A DNA stretch of 64,000 nt from Rotaria macrura (taxonomy: Eukaryota; Rotifera; Eurotatoria; Philodinida; Philodinidae). The DNA is taken from NCBI GenBank assembly GCA_900239685.1, contig OENT01000490.1, positions 43,845-107,844 on the forward strand, in the 5' to 3' direction. The notes under the pieces are model-generated. The model worked only from the letters and a program-made list of their open reading frames with translations. It was not told the origin of the DNA and made no database searches. Made by a program: the position numbers and the translations under genes. Of this stretch, positions 52,384 through 63,881 are shown piece after piece; position 1 is the stretch's first letter; every line of letters starts with the position of its first letter.

Positions 52384-54458
52384 AAATATATCTTCACATT
52401 GAACTACAACTTCCACTAAACTGAGCTGAAATAAAAGAAACATTCACGTATACGCAGAGAGAGGGACAAGTTAACGGCGACATAATGTCATCTGTTGTCG
52501 AAGACAAACTCTATCGTATCTGATCGTTTTCAGGACTATATGGAGGATCCCAGAGACTGCTGGCAATCAATGAATCTGAGACTAAGTCTCTTAGTCCTAG
52601 TAGTTATAGATTTATCCAAATTTATCTTTGTTTGATCACTTTTATGTTCTTTCTGAATTTCTTTCCTGTAGATTTTTTTCAAATAGAAACGAATTTTTTA
52701 TTTAACTTAATTAAACAACTTTTTATCTTTGACAAAAATAAAAATCAGTTGCGGACTCATTTAAATGTTTAGTATCATTCGCCCGGTTTGCAACGAAATT
52801 CTATTGAAAAACACATTTTTCTTCACATGAATGAGGAAAAAAATTGACGACATTGGAATACCGAGTATCTAGCGGATTCGAAATCACTTCAGAAGGAATA
52901 TATATAGTTATGGACGATATTATTAGGACAATGATCATAGATTGAAATGCTTTTCAATGGTTTCAAAAATATTTTCAATTTATCTATTATCCAATTGAAA
53001 GAATGAATTGAAGTGACGAACAGTTTTTTATCAACATGATACATTCAAAGTCGAATAAACAGTTTCAATCCAAGTAAAATCTCATTTTATTCAAATGTTA
53101 ATTCTATTAATTGATTCGATCAAAGCACTTAGTTTAAATGTGCGATATATTTACCGAATTGTTTTCTATTACTTGGTTGGTGTCATACTTGCCAAGTGAC
53201 TTTGTTCATAGAAATTTTTCTTTTTAAAACGTCAGAGAAAACGAGATATTTTGACTTCCACTTATCGTAAAAGTCCCAAAAGATGCATTAGTAACGGTTT
53301 TTCGTTCATTAAAACTAATTGATAGACCGAGTGGAATGTCTTTCCTCTTATCTCAACAGTATTATTGGTTGCTATATAACTAGAAGTGTTGCCTGATTCA
53401 ATCGCTAAGGCAACGTACTTTGGGAAGTTTTTCAAAATCTTAGTTGTTCTATTCATCTTTAATCCGAGCTCTCTCTCTCTCTCTCTTCGTTCGATAAAAT
53501 CTCTTAGCTCTACCAAAACGAACAGATTTATTATATTGAACACTACAATCACATTAAGATTTCTGTAACAGCCTATTTTCAAATGATTCAGCACTTGAAA
53601 TACTTCGCAGAATTATTAATCGGCGAAAATCATATTTATATCTAATCGGCAGAATTCTTTTTTAATGATACAAAAGTATCACTGACGAATAGACAGCAGT
53701 GGATTCGTGCTTTTTCTGAACTCGGCTTCGGACGAATTTCAACTTTAGCTCTTGTGTTTATAAACAAACGAAGGATTAAGATTTCAGTTGTTTGTCACTT
53801 AATCATATAAGAAAAAAGCTAATGTAAGATTGTTCGTTCTTGTCTATCTCTGAAATAGATCTTTTCAGATTTAAAGAGAAATATAAGTTGGTTATGAATA
53901 GATATCGTCTCTAATTCGAAAAAAGAAAAAATATTGGATTCACAATCCCTTAATCAAATCAAGGATGGTCTATCAAACAAACGATCACATGAATGATAAT
54001 TTCCTTTGTTCGAAAGCTCTATATGGTATTTATTTAATAAGTATATTTTATGAAGGTTGACTTACGAGGAAACTACCTCAACCGATTCCAAGCTTTTGGC
54101 TTCACCATGTACTAGCAATAGATGGGGCTTTACTAGATTTAAAACATTTTAAAAGCAGTAGTGCCCATGAACTCCTGATCAACAATTGTAGCCGTTCTGA
54201 CTTAACTTTTAATCTCCAGTATGACATACACAGCATAGTTAGATGACACTATTTCAATTTGATACCCTGTCCACAAACAGGTCGGATTGTTTCAAGCATA
54301 TACCAAAATTTTCAATGAAAACAAGATGTTTCGTTCTCGAGATATTCCATTTTCAAAAAAATAGTTTCGATTGTAAAAGACAAGTCACAATAATGGAGCT
54401 ATCCAAAAAAAACTATCTCAAGAACGAAGAATTGTGTTTTGATTGAAAAAATTGGCAC
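52384..54458. other. No gene recognised
   Basis: AT-rich sequence. A (CT)n run at 53469-53485 creates a spurious 110-aa minus frame. Nothing coding is supported. Confidence 0.5.
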
Positions 54459-55944
54459 ATCCCATGTAAAAACCAAACGCACACCGGACGCGTTTAAACG
54501 CGCTTTAACCGCGTTTAGACGCGGCTACAGTAACAAATTTAAATAAAACGCGTTCAGGTGCGTTTCACAGCCGCATCTGAACGCGTTCAAATCAATGATC
54601 GCATCTAGACGCATCTAGATTCGAAACGCGTTACGTAATTGTAAAACTGAAAACAGAGTCGAACGCGTCTATAGTAATCACCGCGTTCAGCTGCATTTCG
54701 TGGACGCATCTGAGTGCGTTTGAAGTCATCACTGCGTTCAAGCGCGTTTTCGAGACGCGTCTGGGTGCTTTCAAATTAATGATCGCATCTAAACGCATCT
54801 AGAATAGAGATGCGTTTCACTATTGTTAAAGTAAAAACGCAGTTGAACGAACTACAACTAATCATCGCGTTTAGACGCGTTGCACAGACGCATCTGAATA
54901 CATTCGTATATGGACGCGTTTTATCCTTGGATAAGTATGGATGCATTCAGATGAGCAAACGCATCTGAACGTATTCTATATTCGAACACGTTTCATTTTT
55001 TGAGTAAATATAGACAAGTTATACGGCACTTCCCTACGCATTTTCTGGTTAAATAGAACTTTCGGAAAGTTTGGCTTAATATCATATGAAGTTAGTGTCT
55101 TTTCCCAATAGTTTCAAATAGCATCCGTGTCACGAGTTAGTCTAATTTATTAGCCAATAATAGGAGTCAAAATGGATTTTAACTTTTATAACGAGATGTT
55201 TATGATAAATAGAGTTTTCCTTNGTTTTACTGAATTTCATTTTGTTTATTTCTAAAAATTTAATAATTTATTTACAAAAAGGGATCTTTTATCGAGCTAT
55301 GTATCCAAAATTGTTGTTGTCTTCTTTTCTATAGCTGCATAAAAATAATTTGATAAGCGATCGTTTCATTTCTTTTCCCTTCGATACGCAATTTTGTAAA
55401 TTATAGTGATTCTTCAATTTGCGTTATCAAAACAGATATGTATGCAACATATCTATAAGCTAATGTGGTTCATTGGCCTGGGTATGTAGATTTATAATCA
55501 AACGTCTTATGTTCTAGGCTCGTTCACCGCGCAATCTTAAGGTTTGTTTAAAAATATAAAACTTGTTCTGTACCTTTCGGAAGGGTTTGCCAGCTTGTGG
55601 ATTTGATGGTGACGCAGTTCGAATCTGCGAGAACAAGATGATTTCTTTTGCCCAAAAAAGAGACAAACGCGTTCAAACGCGTTTTATTTTTCGGCCGCGT
55701 CTAGACGCGTCCAAACATACGATGAAACATCTGACGCATACAGACGCGTTTATTTTGCCAAACGCGTTCACACGCATCCAGGCATATGGTGCGTCCAGAC
55801 GCGTTCCTGGGACGCATCTAAACGCGTCTGGACGCGGCAGATGTTTCATTTTGGACGCGTCTAGATGCGTCTTCTGCCGCGTTTCGAACGCATCTGAAAA
55901 GCGTTTTCAAACGCGTTTATACCCAATATTTTTTCACATGGGAT
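54459..55944. mobile_element. Element with paired ACGCGT-rich arrays
   Basis: Inverted ends ATCCCATGTAAAAA (54459) and, read inward from the right, ATCCCATGTGAAAAAA bracket about 1.5 kb. Two arrays, 54480-54965 and 55668-55925, consist of many irregular copies of GACGCGTCTAAACGCGTT-like units, GC-rich islands in an AT-rich genome. Between them lie AT-rich sequence, one ambiguous base (N at 55223) and a tRNA-like fold at 55563-55637. No convincing target duplication or transposase frame. The 128-aa frame at 55563-55949 is a by-product of the array. Confidence 0.6.
55563..55637 (+). tRNA. tRNA-like sequence, possibly tRNA-His(GTG) relic
   Basis: A 75-nt stretch folds like a tRNA. The acceptor stem TTGTTCT pairs fully with AGAACAA, extended one pair outward by C/G at 55562 and 55637 (or G as discriminator). 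The T arm CGCAG-TTCGAAT-CTGCG is perfect and contains a good internal B box. A D-arm-like hairpin ACCT..GGGT has GG in its loop. The middle loop TTGTGGA would give anticodon GTG, but its stem pairs poorly (two to three pairs). That suggests a pseudo-tRNA or the tRNA-derived head of a short interspersed element rather than a working tRNA. Confidence 0.4.
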
Positions 55945-56625
55945 ACTGAAATTCATGAGACCTTTTTATGGAAAACACATCAAATTGAAATAACGCTATT
56001 TCCCTATGCTGTGAATATCATTCCGTAGATTAAAAGTTCATTGCAACAACTTTAACTTTGAAGCAACAGCCCATTAGGTACCGATGCTTCTAGATTAGTC
56101 TTAATCTTAAAGCGGCATATCTATAGTCAAAAATATGAAGTCGAAAGCTCTGAAGCTGTTTGGATGACTACTTCGTTAAGAGTGAAAGTGTACTTGATCA
56201 CATATGTTTTAGATAGATTTCTATCGCCATTAAAAATGAATGCTTACTCAACTAAAATAATTTGTCTGTAGCTTTTAGTTATTCGAAGACGATTAGAATA
56301 TTCATTGATCAATTAAAGAATTTCGATGAAAATGAACTGGAAAATTAGCAGTGCATGTATTATAAATGAGTCATTTCTTCATCGATTGTTTAGTTTGAGA
56401 TAGCCATTTTTATTTCGTTTCTAAAGTGATTGATTAGTGATCTTCGATAGAAACTCTTTTACTGATCAGGTTAAATAAAACTAACAAGATTCAATGTTAC
56501 TATGTTCTTAATCTTCTTCATTTAAATATATTGAAAAGAGATGAATTCTATATCAGTCTTTAAGATCCTTTGTTCCCATTTTAATTTTTTCTTTTGAAAT
56601 AAAACAAATTAAATCAAAGGTTTAT
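55945..56625. other. No gene recognised
   Basis: AT-rich spacer. The right end carries the AATAAA of the minus-strand exon that ends at 56626. Confidence 0.45.
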
Positions 56626-56778
56626 TTATTGAACTGTGTTCACCATTAAGTTTGTTGCTTCTTGAACATGATCAACCCATTCATTTTTTGTCATCGAGGA
56701 TGATGTCAGTTGCTGCATTACTTCCAACAAATGTTGATGATGTTCCACCATAATGATTAATAAACTGGAACTAGAATT
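56626..56778 (-). CDS. Terminal exon of an unrecognised gene
   Basis: Minus-strand exon of 51 codons including the stop. It is preceded by a strong acceptor (TCTTTCTTTTTAG) and followed at once by overlapping AATAAA signals. The peptide is helical and polar (IMVEHHQHLLEVMQQLTSSS; EWVDHVQEATNLMVNTVQ). Upstream, about 56950-57040, a hydrophobic leader-like frame (MIKNIYILLLLFC) runs into TGA just before a possible donor, so the gene may be decayed. Product unknown. Confidence 0.4.
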   Translation of the reverse strand, partial: NSSSSLLIIMVEHHQHLLEVMQQLTSSSMTKNEWVDHVQEATNLMVNTVQ

Positions 56779-59631
56779 CTAAAAAGAAAGGAAAGCAGGA
56801 TTTTTCTAAGTTATACGACAAAAAATTTTCGTAATGAATTTTTTAGAGAATACGGAGGCTTTATCAAATATTTGAATTACCATGGGATTTCAATAATCAT
56901 CGAAAGATTTATTCATGCAGTAATGAACTAGAGAGAAAAGAATAAAGAATTACCGTGCAATAGAATGTCAACAGAAGAGAAGAAGCAAAATGTAGATATT
57001 TTTTATCATTCTATGATGTGCAAAGAGACGACGATTCATCCTATTACTGTGAATGGTCAGATATGAACTGCATATTTCTTTTTCTATCTGCTCATGATCA
57101 TTGACTGTTTAGAATCAATCAGATAAAGATAATTTTCATGGACGAGAAGTGTTCTGAACACCAGATTCATGACATGTGATCTTTCTTTTGTAAAATAATA
57201 GTATTTTTTTTACAAAAGAAATAAAAACAACAGATAGATAATAAATACAGTAATCAATCAATAACTATGAATATTATGAATAATTGCCATTATGTTAAGA
57301 AAAATGCAGATCGAATTTTTTTTCGATCTACCCCTTCCTCGCAGCTTACCCTAAAAGTTTTAACGAGTTTTATCATTTAATCCATGTTGTTTAAATAAGA
57401 TTGGTAATTCAGTCGAGTGTTTACCTAAATATAATTTCATACGCATTGAGAATGTAGCTACATACATGAATTAAGTTGAGAAACCGGCCAGTATGATTAA
57501 AACCATGCAACAAATTCTACAAGTGATATCCATCATCTTAATTGGTAGATATGTAACCAAACATTAGGCATTATTAATGAACTCGGTTATATACTTCATC
57601 TTCGAAATAAGAATTATCGAAGTATGAATATAAACATCCAAATTTCTTATAAATGAAGTTTTCGACAATGTTTGATTTGGTGATCTTAATTTCGACGATA
57701 TGATTTTTGAATGAAGAGGATAGCTATCATGAATGCGATGTCAGGGGGAGGGATGGGTGGATTCAAAATTTCTATCCTCAGCACGTGTGTGGATATTATC
57801 GCACAGAGAGAAGAGAAAAGAGATAATAAGATATGTGCGCATAATAGTAAACAAGATAAACTATGCAATTACTACAGGGAAAGTTAAAAGAAAAGAAAAC
57901 AATTTGAACTAGAAGTAATACAATAACTATGTATAGAGACCAAGAAGACGAACACTGTTATAGAATTAAATAGAATTAAATATCACTCATTAGTAATATC
58001 AGCAAAGGAATGATCAACCGAGTGACCGATACATATAGCATATTCGTTCGATATATGAAATCGAAGATTTGAAGTCTATTGTTCTTTTCTAATAGATATG
58101 ACATATCGGGGAAGTCAATAAACATTGATTAGGATTTTTACAACGGAAAAAAACTTTCCTCCTCAATTTCATCACAATTCTTCGGCATAGTCACCTCAAA
58201 TTATAGAAATAAAAATTAATCACAAGACGATTCACATCTATGGTTCATAAGCTACTGAAGCACTCTGCTACGTTTTGATAATTGAAGATAGATTCATTTT
58301 TTTAACATTTCACTGCTATCTAATCTATCTTGGAACGATAAATTCAATCTTTTCAACTATATGAACCGATGAAATTCGAAAAATGAAGTGTATTTTCGGT
58401 AGAAAAAATGCAAATCAAATACAACAATTTTGTGAACTAGATTCTCTCCTAGCTTTCCACAAAACAGAGACCTAACTTCAAGGTTATTACTTCCAGCACA
58501 TATTATAAGCCCACTATATCCAAAGCGAGTACAAAACCGACGATTTAAAAGAATTGGATGGATCAATGTATTGATTATAATTTTTTAGCTACAATGCAGC
58601 TTACATACCTAATTTTCTGTGTTTTGCTTATATTTTCTAATAGTAGACACATGAATGTCTTCGAAGAATTGAAAAATGTATACGTATGCATATTAAGAAA
58701 CGGCAACCGTCTAAGAAATATTGAATAGAAATTAGGCATGAAACGATATCATTCTGTTAGGTTTCTTTCTCTTACGGCATAATTTAAAACTAAATGATAA
58801 AAGTTCTACTTACTTATCAACATTATGAGGAGATCTTTGAATAAAAAATGAGACTTCTCATAAGGCTGAGCTATGATTATGACAGATTTTTATTATGGAA
58901 GAGTTTATCAAACTCAAAAACATGCCATATTAATGATGTTATGATTTCGATTATTATAACATCTATAAGAATGAGAGAGTCTTATTGTGTGGTCAAAAGC
59001 TTGATTATGTATATATTTTATTTCTTGATAATTACAATATATAGTGTTTCACATGTGAACAATGCATAAATTCCGAAGATGAAGTAATCCGATAGAACTG
59101 AATTGGTATGTGCAACAGGAATTTTCTATTAAACTTCACTTCTTATACTAATCGGAGGTTAGTGTACCGTAGCAAGTGTCCCCAGATGCTAAGAGTGAAT
59201 GAGCATGCTAATAAGAATCTAAACCCACTTCTTTCTTCATGTCAAAGCCTATCAAACATAGATGTGTGTGTATGCATGTGAATGTAACGAGACTCAAACG
59301 GAAATGAAGATCCACACTTTACTGCTGTTTAAGATAAGATAAAATATGACTTGGGATTGTAACGCGTTGAAGCGGGTGACATCCGATCAAAATCTACCGT
59401 TTATGACACGGCTTGTTTGACCTAGGGGCGTAAATGTCGAATTTTGAAGACATTATTTATAGTAAGAAGCAAATATAATCAAGCCCATCCTCTAACTGAA
59501 AGCTAAAATTGACAAAGAACATGTTCTTTAGTAGAGGGTATATCATTTATTTGAAAGAAGAAATTTCATGAAAAAGTACGCCCTTTGCTTTGCTATTGAT
59601 GTTGTATGAAAAAATTACATGTCACTTTGAA
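56779..59631. other. No supported gene
   Basis: Apart from possible upstream exons of the minus-strand terminal exon, I see nothing coding. Frames at 57686-57868 (minus), 58357-58566 (minus) and 58848-59069 lack recognisable motifs. 57190-57235 contains a TTTTGTAAAAT/TTTTTACAAAAG small inverted repeat. Confidence 0.45.
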
Positions 59632-60171
59632 TCATTTTGTTGCATTGAAAAAAGCGTTTGTCTTTAATTTGATATTTTTGACTAGAATATTTGGTTTATA
59701 GTTGTTTCCGAATACTTTCAAGTACGTTCTCAAGATTTTTCGAATCTTGGCCAAGTTTTTCGATTGTAATCGTGCTAGCCTTTTCTGCGATACCGTACCA
59801 CACAGATACAAATGTAGCGGAACACGTCTCAAGTATAGAACTAGAATGATAGCTGAAATAAGTCCTGGTACATCAGTATGTATCGATTGAAAACTTGTTG
59901 GAGATTTTCCACTTAAATGTTGAATGAATTCAGTATCGAATTGCCAGAAACCGTTAAAGTTTTGCTTATCGATCAAATGACGAACGATATCCTGATCATT
60001 CAATGGCCATTCCAATGGAGTGAACTGGTTTATATTATCACTTTCATGCTTGGCATAGTGATTTGAGAAAAACTCTGCGGGCTTTGGTGGTGAGCGCGAC
60101 GTCGATCTTCGTGATAGTATTGATGAATTTCTTCGACATTCACGATGAAATGATGTCGGATTCAATGATAC

Positions 60172-60339
60172 TAGTGGCGGCACCAGGGATGGGCTGGGGT
60201 GGACTCAGCCCACCCGAGAGGAAGTTGAGCCCATCCTGAAGATTTTCTTAAGTATTTGAAACAAAGTTTTGTAGCAGCGTTAGAGATGGTCTCGGGTGGG
60301 CTGTGTCCACCCTCAAGGAAATTTCTGGCGCCGCTACTA
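60172..60339. mobile_element. 168-bp hAT-type MITE inside the VWA gene
   Basis: Ends TAGTGGCGGCACCAG and, read inward from the right, TAGTAGCGGCGCCAG. A perfect 8-bp direct repeat AATGATAC flanks it (60164-60171 and 60340-60347), diagnostic of hAT-type insertion. Inside is a second inverted pair (GGTGGACTCAGCCCACCCGAG against CTCGGGTGGGCTGTGTCCACC). It sits within former coding sequence: removing it and one duplication rejoins a PVPVS/LNPTSFHRE reading frame. Confidence 0.9.
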
Positions 60340-61553
60340 AATGATACTGGGACAGGTGGTTTTTTTTAAAGATAACACTGCTAGTAGTAGGACCACGTCC
60401 ACAACCTAAACCAGGAGTGTAACTACGACCAGCTTCACATATGTGAAGACTCTTATAATTGCTGTAGCAAGGTCTAGCTCTGATGGTCAGTTTGCGCACT
60501 GTCGATTTTTGATGTTGATCATCAGCCGACTTTTGAATAGGTACTTCTCGAAGAACCATGTGGGCAGTGTTTCTATCTATTGGTTTTTCAATTCCAATAA
60601 AAGCCGCATATTGGCTTAAAATCTTGTATTTTAATGATAATTCAATAATACGTTTCTTTTCGATTTCTTTTGACTCTGATGTGTTCGAATCATTGGGATC
60701 TTCTACGTTTCTCTGAAAACTAGATTGCCAGCTGTCACTGTTTTAGTGGGTATGTTAGCACGTTGTAATGCCAAAATAAGTGGTTTAGCCGCAAGACATG
60801 CAATCATTCTATTTTCAGTTATACTAGGTATTTGGTTAATTCTTGCATTGCTTAGCTGTTGTTGATCAACTAGAAGTTCGACTGATGAATTAGAAGCCGG
60901 AGGACTCCACCTGTCATCTAAAATATCATAGAAAATTAAACAATCTTTAGCATAAACAGGTGGCAATTTATTTGGTACAGTTTCCACAACTGATGTATTA
61001 AGGTTCCATTTCACTTTCACATTAGTGATGCATCGTTGAAGAGCTTTCTGTAGTGGTTCTCCCACATGTAAATCGACAGTAGTGTTCGGAGGAATAAAAA
61101 CGAATCGAACATTTGTTGATCGATCGAGTCCTTTGACTAATGAGCGACTAGGTGCTTGACCTAAACCAAACGAGAAAATGTGTGTTGATAACGCCATCGA
61201 ACGACACAGATCAAGTGCTTCGGTTACATTTGAGATTTCACCGTCAGTAAGAAGAAATATCTGGCGAGAGCGGCCATGAATCAGTGAATGTTTTTCCAAC
61301 TATTTGAGTGGTTTTAAATACAATAAAAATTTATTATAGATTCTATTTAAAACACATGTGTGAGAAATACTTGCGAGTTCAGTACCACCTAAATCTACTC
61401 TCATAGTCTTAATAAGTGTTTCAGCTTGACGAATACTTTCTTCATTGTAAATCGCAGTAATTTCATTGAAAAGAGTCACATACCTTGACCCATAACGAAT
61501 AATGTTGAAATAACTATTCATTGGTAAACTTTTAAGAAAGAGTAAAGTAGATT

Positions 61554-61759
61554 CCCAGGTCGACGATTACGGACTTCGTATACAGCTGTAAACGACCGTA
61601 TATGCTCCCCACACGACCGTAAACGGTCGTATTATAGCGTTTTACATCGTCGTATTTCTCCGTGTCGTATACGGAGAAATACGATCGTAGTACTGGACCA
61701 TGTATTTTGCCGTATTTCTCCGTATACGGTCGTTTACGACCGTGCTTGTTCGACCTGGG
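61554..61759. mobile_element. 206-bp palindromic insertion in the VWA domain
   Basis: Perfect 10-bp terminal inverted repeats CCCAGGTCGA / TCGACCTGGG. The interior is a patchwork of self-complementary pieces such as CGTATTTCTCCGTATACGG and ACGACCGTAAACGGTCGT, able to form several hairpins. It lies directly after the metal-binding motif of the VWA gene and separates it from the next strand (LLFLKSLP). No clear target duplication longer than 2 bp. Confidence 0.75.
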
Positions 61760-62642
61760 TTGTCGAGCGAGTTAAATATTATTCCCTCACTCATGGATCC
61801 ACTGCAGTCTAGAATGAAGAAAAATTCATTTGTTTCGCTACTAAACTTGGTTAAACGTTGACAATCATCTTCAGTGGGCATGCAAGTAACCATGATTGCA
61901 TCTGATTCAATATGGCCGCAAATAAATTTTCATGTTTTTCAGCAAGTTCAATATTTAAGAGAATATCACGATCTAGATGAGTGCTTTTCTGGGAAAATTT
62001 CACTATATAGCGGTCTTCGTGTGCCAGATTGATTTCAATCGTATGCGATGATGATTAATATGTGCAATTTTTATACTTCCAAAATTTTCCCCCTGATAGC
62101 AGAATTCAATGGTATACGGAATTGTTTGTACATATTGAGCATTGGTACCTGCTGGTAGTACTATCCTACTTCTAGCAGGATTATAACGAGGTGCAATTGT
62201 TGTTGGTACTACAAATCGAATGTTCATACCTTGAACAAGATCCAGTTCAGCAACATAAGAGATCGTGATTTCACACTCTTTCGATGCAGGCAATGCATCA
62301 ACATTAATAATGAAATTATCTTGTGAGTTTTCGTCTTGTTCCATGAGATATCCTTCATGTTCGTGTTCTAATGCTTTCGTATAGCCTTGTTGTGCTGCTT
62401 TCTTCTCTTTTAATTCAAAGGCATTTTCTCTATTTACAATAAGAGCTGCAAATGCGTAGACTGCTGCTTGTTATTCAATTAGAAAACAGTAAACAGCTTC
62501 GATCGTTATTGTTTCATCTTTGCGAAATATTTGTGTAATTGTTACATCAACTGCAAATGAACGAATTGTACCATGAATACTCACATTCTTGAGAGGAATG
62601 AATCGTACTGCTTGATTATTTCGATTTACAGTTTGTAGCATA

Positions 62643-63881
62643 GTTTTTAGTGGAGTTTGAATAAAACTGCGCTCAAAATATGGATCACAAGAAATGGAAG
62701 TCTTTTTTTCTTCTCACTCGCTCTATTTATCGGCCCAATGTCTTGCACAAGTTAATAGTACGAGGTAGAAAATAGCAGAACAAAAGAATATGAGTCACAC
62801 AGGCCCTATTTACAAATATTGAAGGGGATTGAGGCATAAGATAGCTAAATAATAGAATATAGGATTTACATTTTACTGAATTTTTGGCAATATTATCCGA
62901 TTTCTGTCATAATGGAAATTTCTGTGAAATTTCCACGTTTCAAGTTAGAGAAAATGCACTATTACTCCATTTCTAGCTGAAATTGCGATGAACCAGTTAG
63001 GTTTCCGGTAATATAATATCGATTTATTTTGTTGCTGTGAGAGATCCACCTTCTTCACCAAAACACAAGCAATATGATTGCTAAAGAACAAAACAGAATT
63101 TTTTTTATGTATACTTTTCAGCAATTTTTCAGTGCCATGCTGCTGAGGTGAACATTGCTTTAGATATGAGCAATGAAGCTTCTCTTGAAATTAGAAAAAT
63201 TAAATCGAATAATTTTTTTCATATCATAGAAGAAATGACTAGTGGTGTTGAAATTTAATTATTAAAAGTCCAAGGAATTAATAATTTTCTTTCTGTGTTA
63301 AGACCGCAAGATTTATTTTCAATATTTAAAATGGATTCTGAAGGTTACAAGGTTAAAGAAATCGTACATGTCAACAGCTAAAAATTGATGAATATGTAGT
63401 TCATTCAGCATAATAAAATAAAATCATGATTATTGTACAAATATACTGAAAACAAAACTACAAGAAAAACAACCATATTTTTCAGAAAATCAGAAACAGG
63501 ATTCCGATAAAGAACTTGTTACTTTTGTAAATACATCCATCGATGATGTTTCGGATAATATGACTGTCACAATATGTGCCGAGTGTTGATGTGGATAAGG
63601 ATTTAAAAAAGGTAGACTCCCACGTACATTTTCAATTCTAATCCACAATAATTTTCGTCAAATAGGATACACAAATATATTCTCAAAGCATTGGTAAAAA
63701 ATATGTGAAAAAGTTTTTGAGCTCATTTTGATCATATTGTGGATTTCTATCTACATATGAGAACCACGTTTTATACTGAGATTCATATCAAAGATTTAAT
63801 TCATGTGTAAATAAAAGTGTATAATGAGATCTTAAGACTTTAAAGCGTACTTATTATTTACTAGCACAAGTATGACTTTAC
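62643..63881. other. No gene recognised
   Basis: Spacer between the VWA pseudogene and the TPR exon at the edge. Probably contains the former promoter of the VWA gene. Short frames near 63150-63600 lack motifs. Confidence 0.4.

Larger units (their letters stand above)
59632..62642 (-). pseudogene. VIT/VWA domain protein (VWA5A-like), inactivated
   Basis: Reads right to left. A VIT domain comes first (start ATG at 62642; FAVDVTITQIFRKDETITIE; AAVYAFAAL; INVDALPASKECEITISYVA). A VWA domain follows with its metal-site motif (FFFILDCSGSMSEG, about 61780-61815), then SYFNIIRYGSRYVTLFNEIT, QIFLLTDGEISN and FSFGLGQAPSRSLVKGLDRS. The C-terminal part has PYAKD-like strands, SKYAAFIGIE, and a final LIDKQNFNGFWQFD segment typical of VWA5/PARP4-type tails. 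It is broken by an in-frame TAA in the VIT domain (about 62473), by a 206-bp insertion right after the metal site (61554-61759), by a frame slip at an A-run (60360-60370) and by a 168-bp MITE in the C-terminal part (60172-60339). Related VWA5 proteins are cytosolic and poorly understood; this copy is probably dead. Confidence 0.85.

Noticed and set aside
53262-53594. 110-aa minus-strand frame
   Set aside because: Includes a run of Arg-Glu from the (CT)n repeat; no motif and no splice context.
55563-55949. 128-aa open frame
   Set aside because: It runs through the ACGCGT array and the tRNA-like sequence; its Arg/Ala/Ser-rich composition follows from the repeats.
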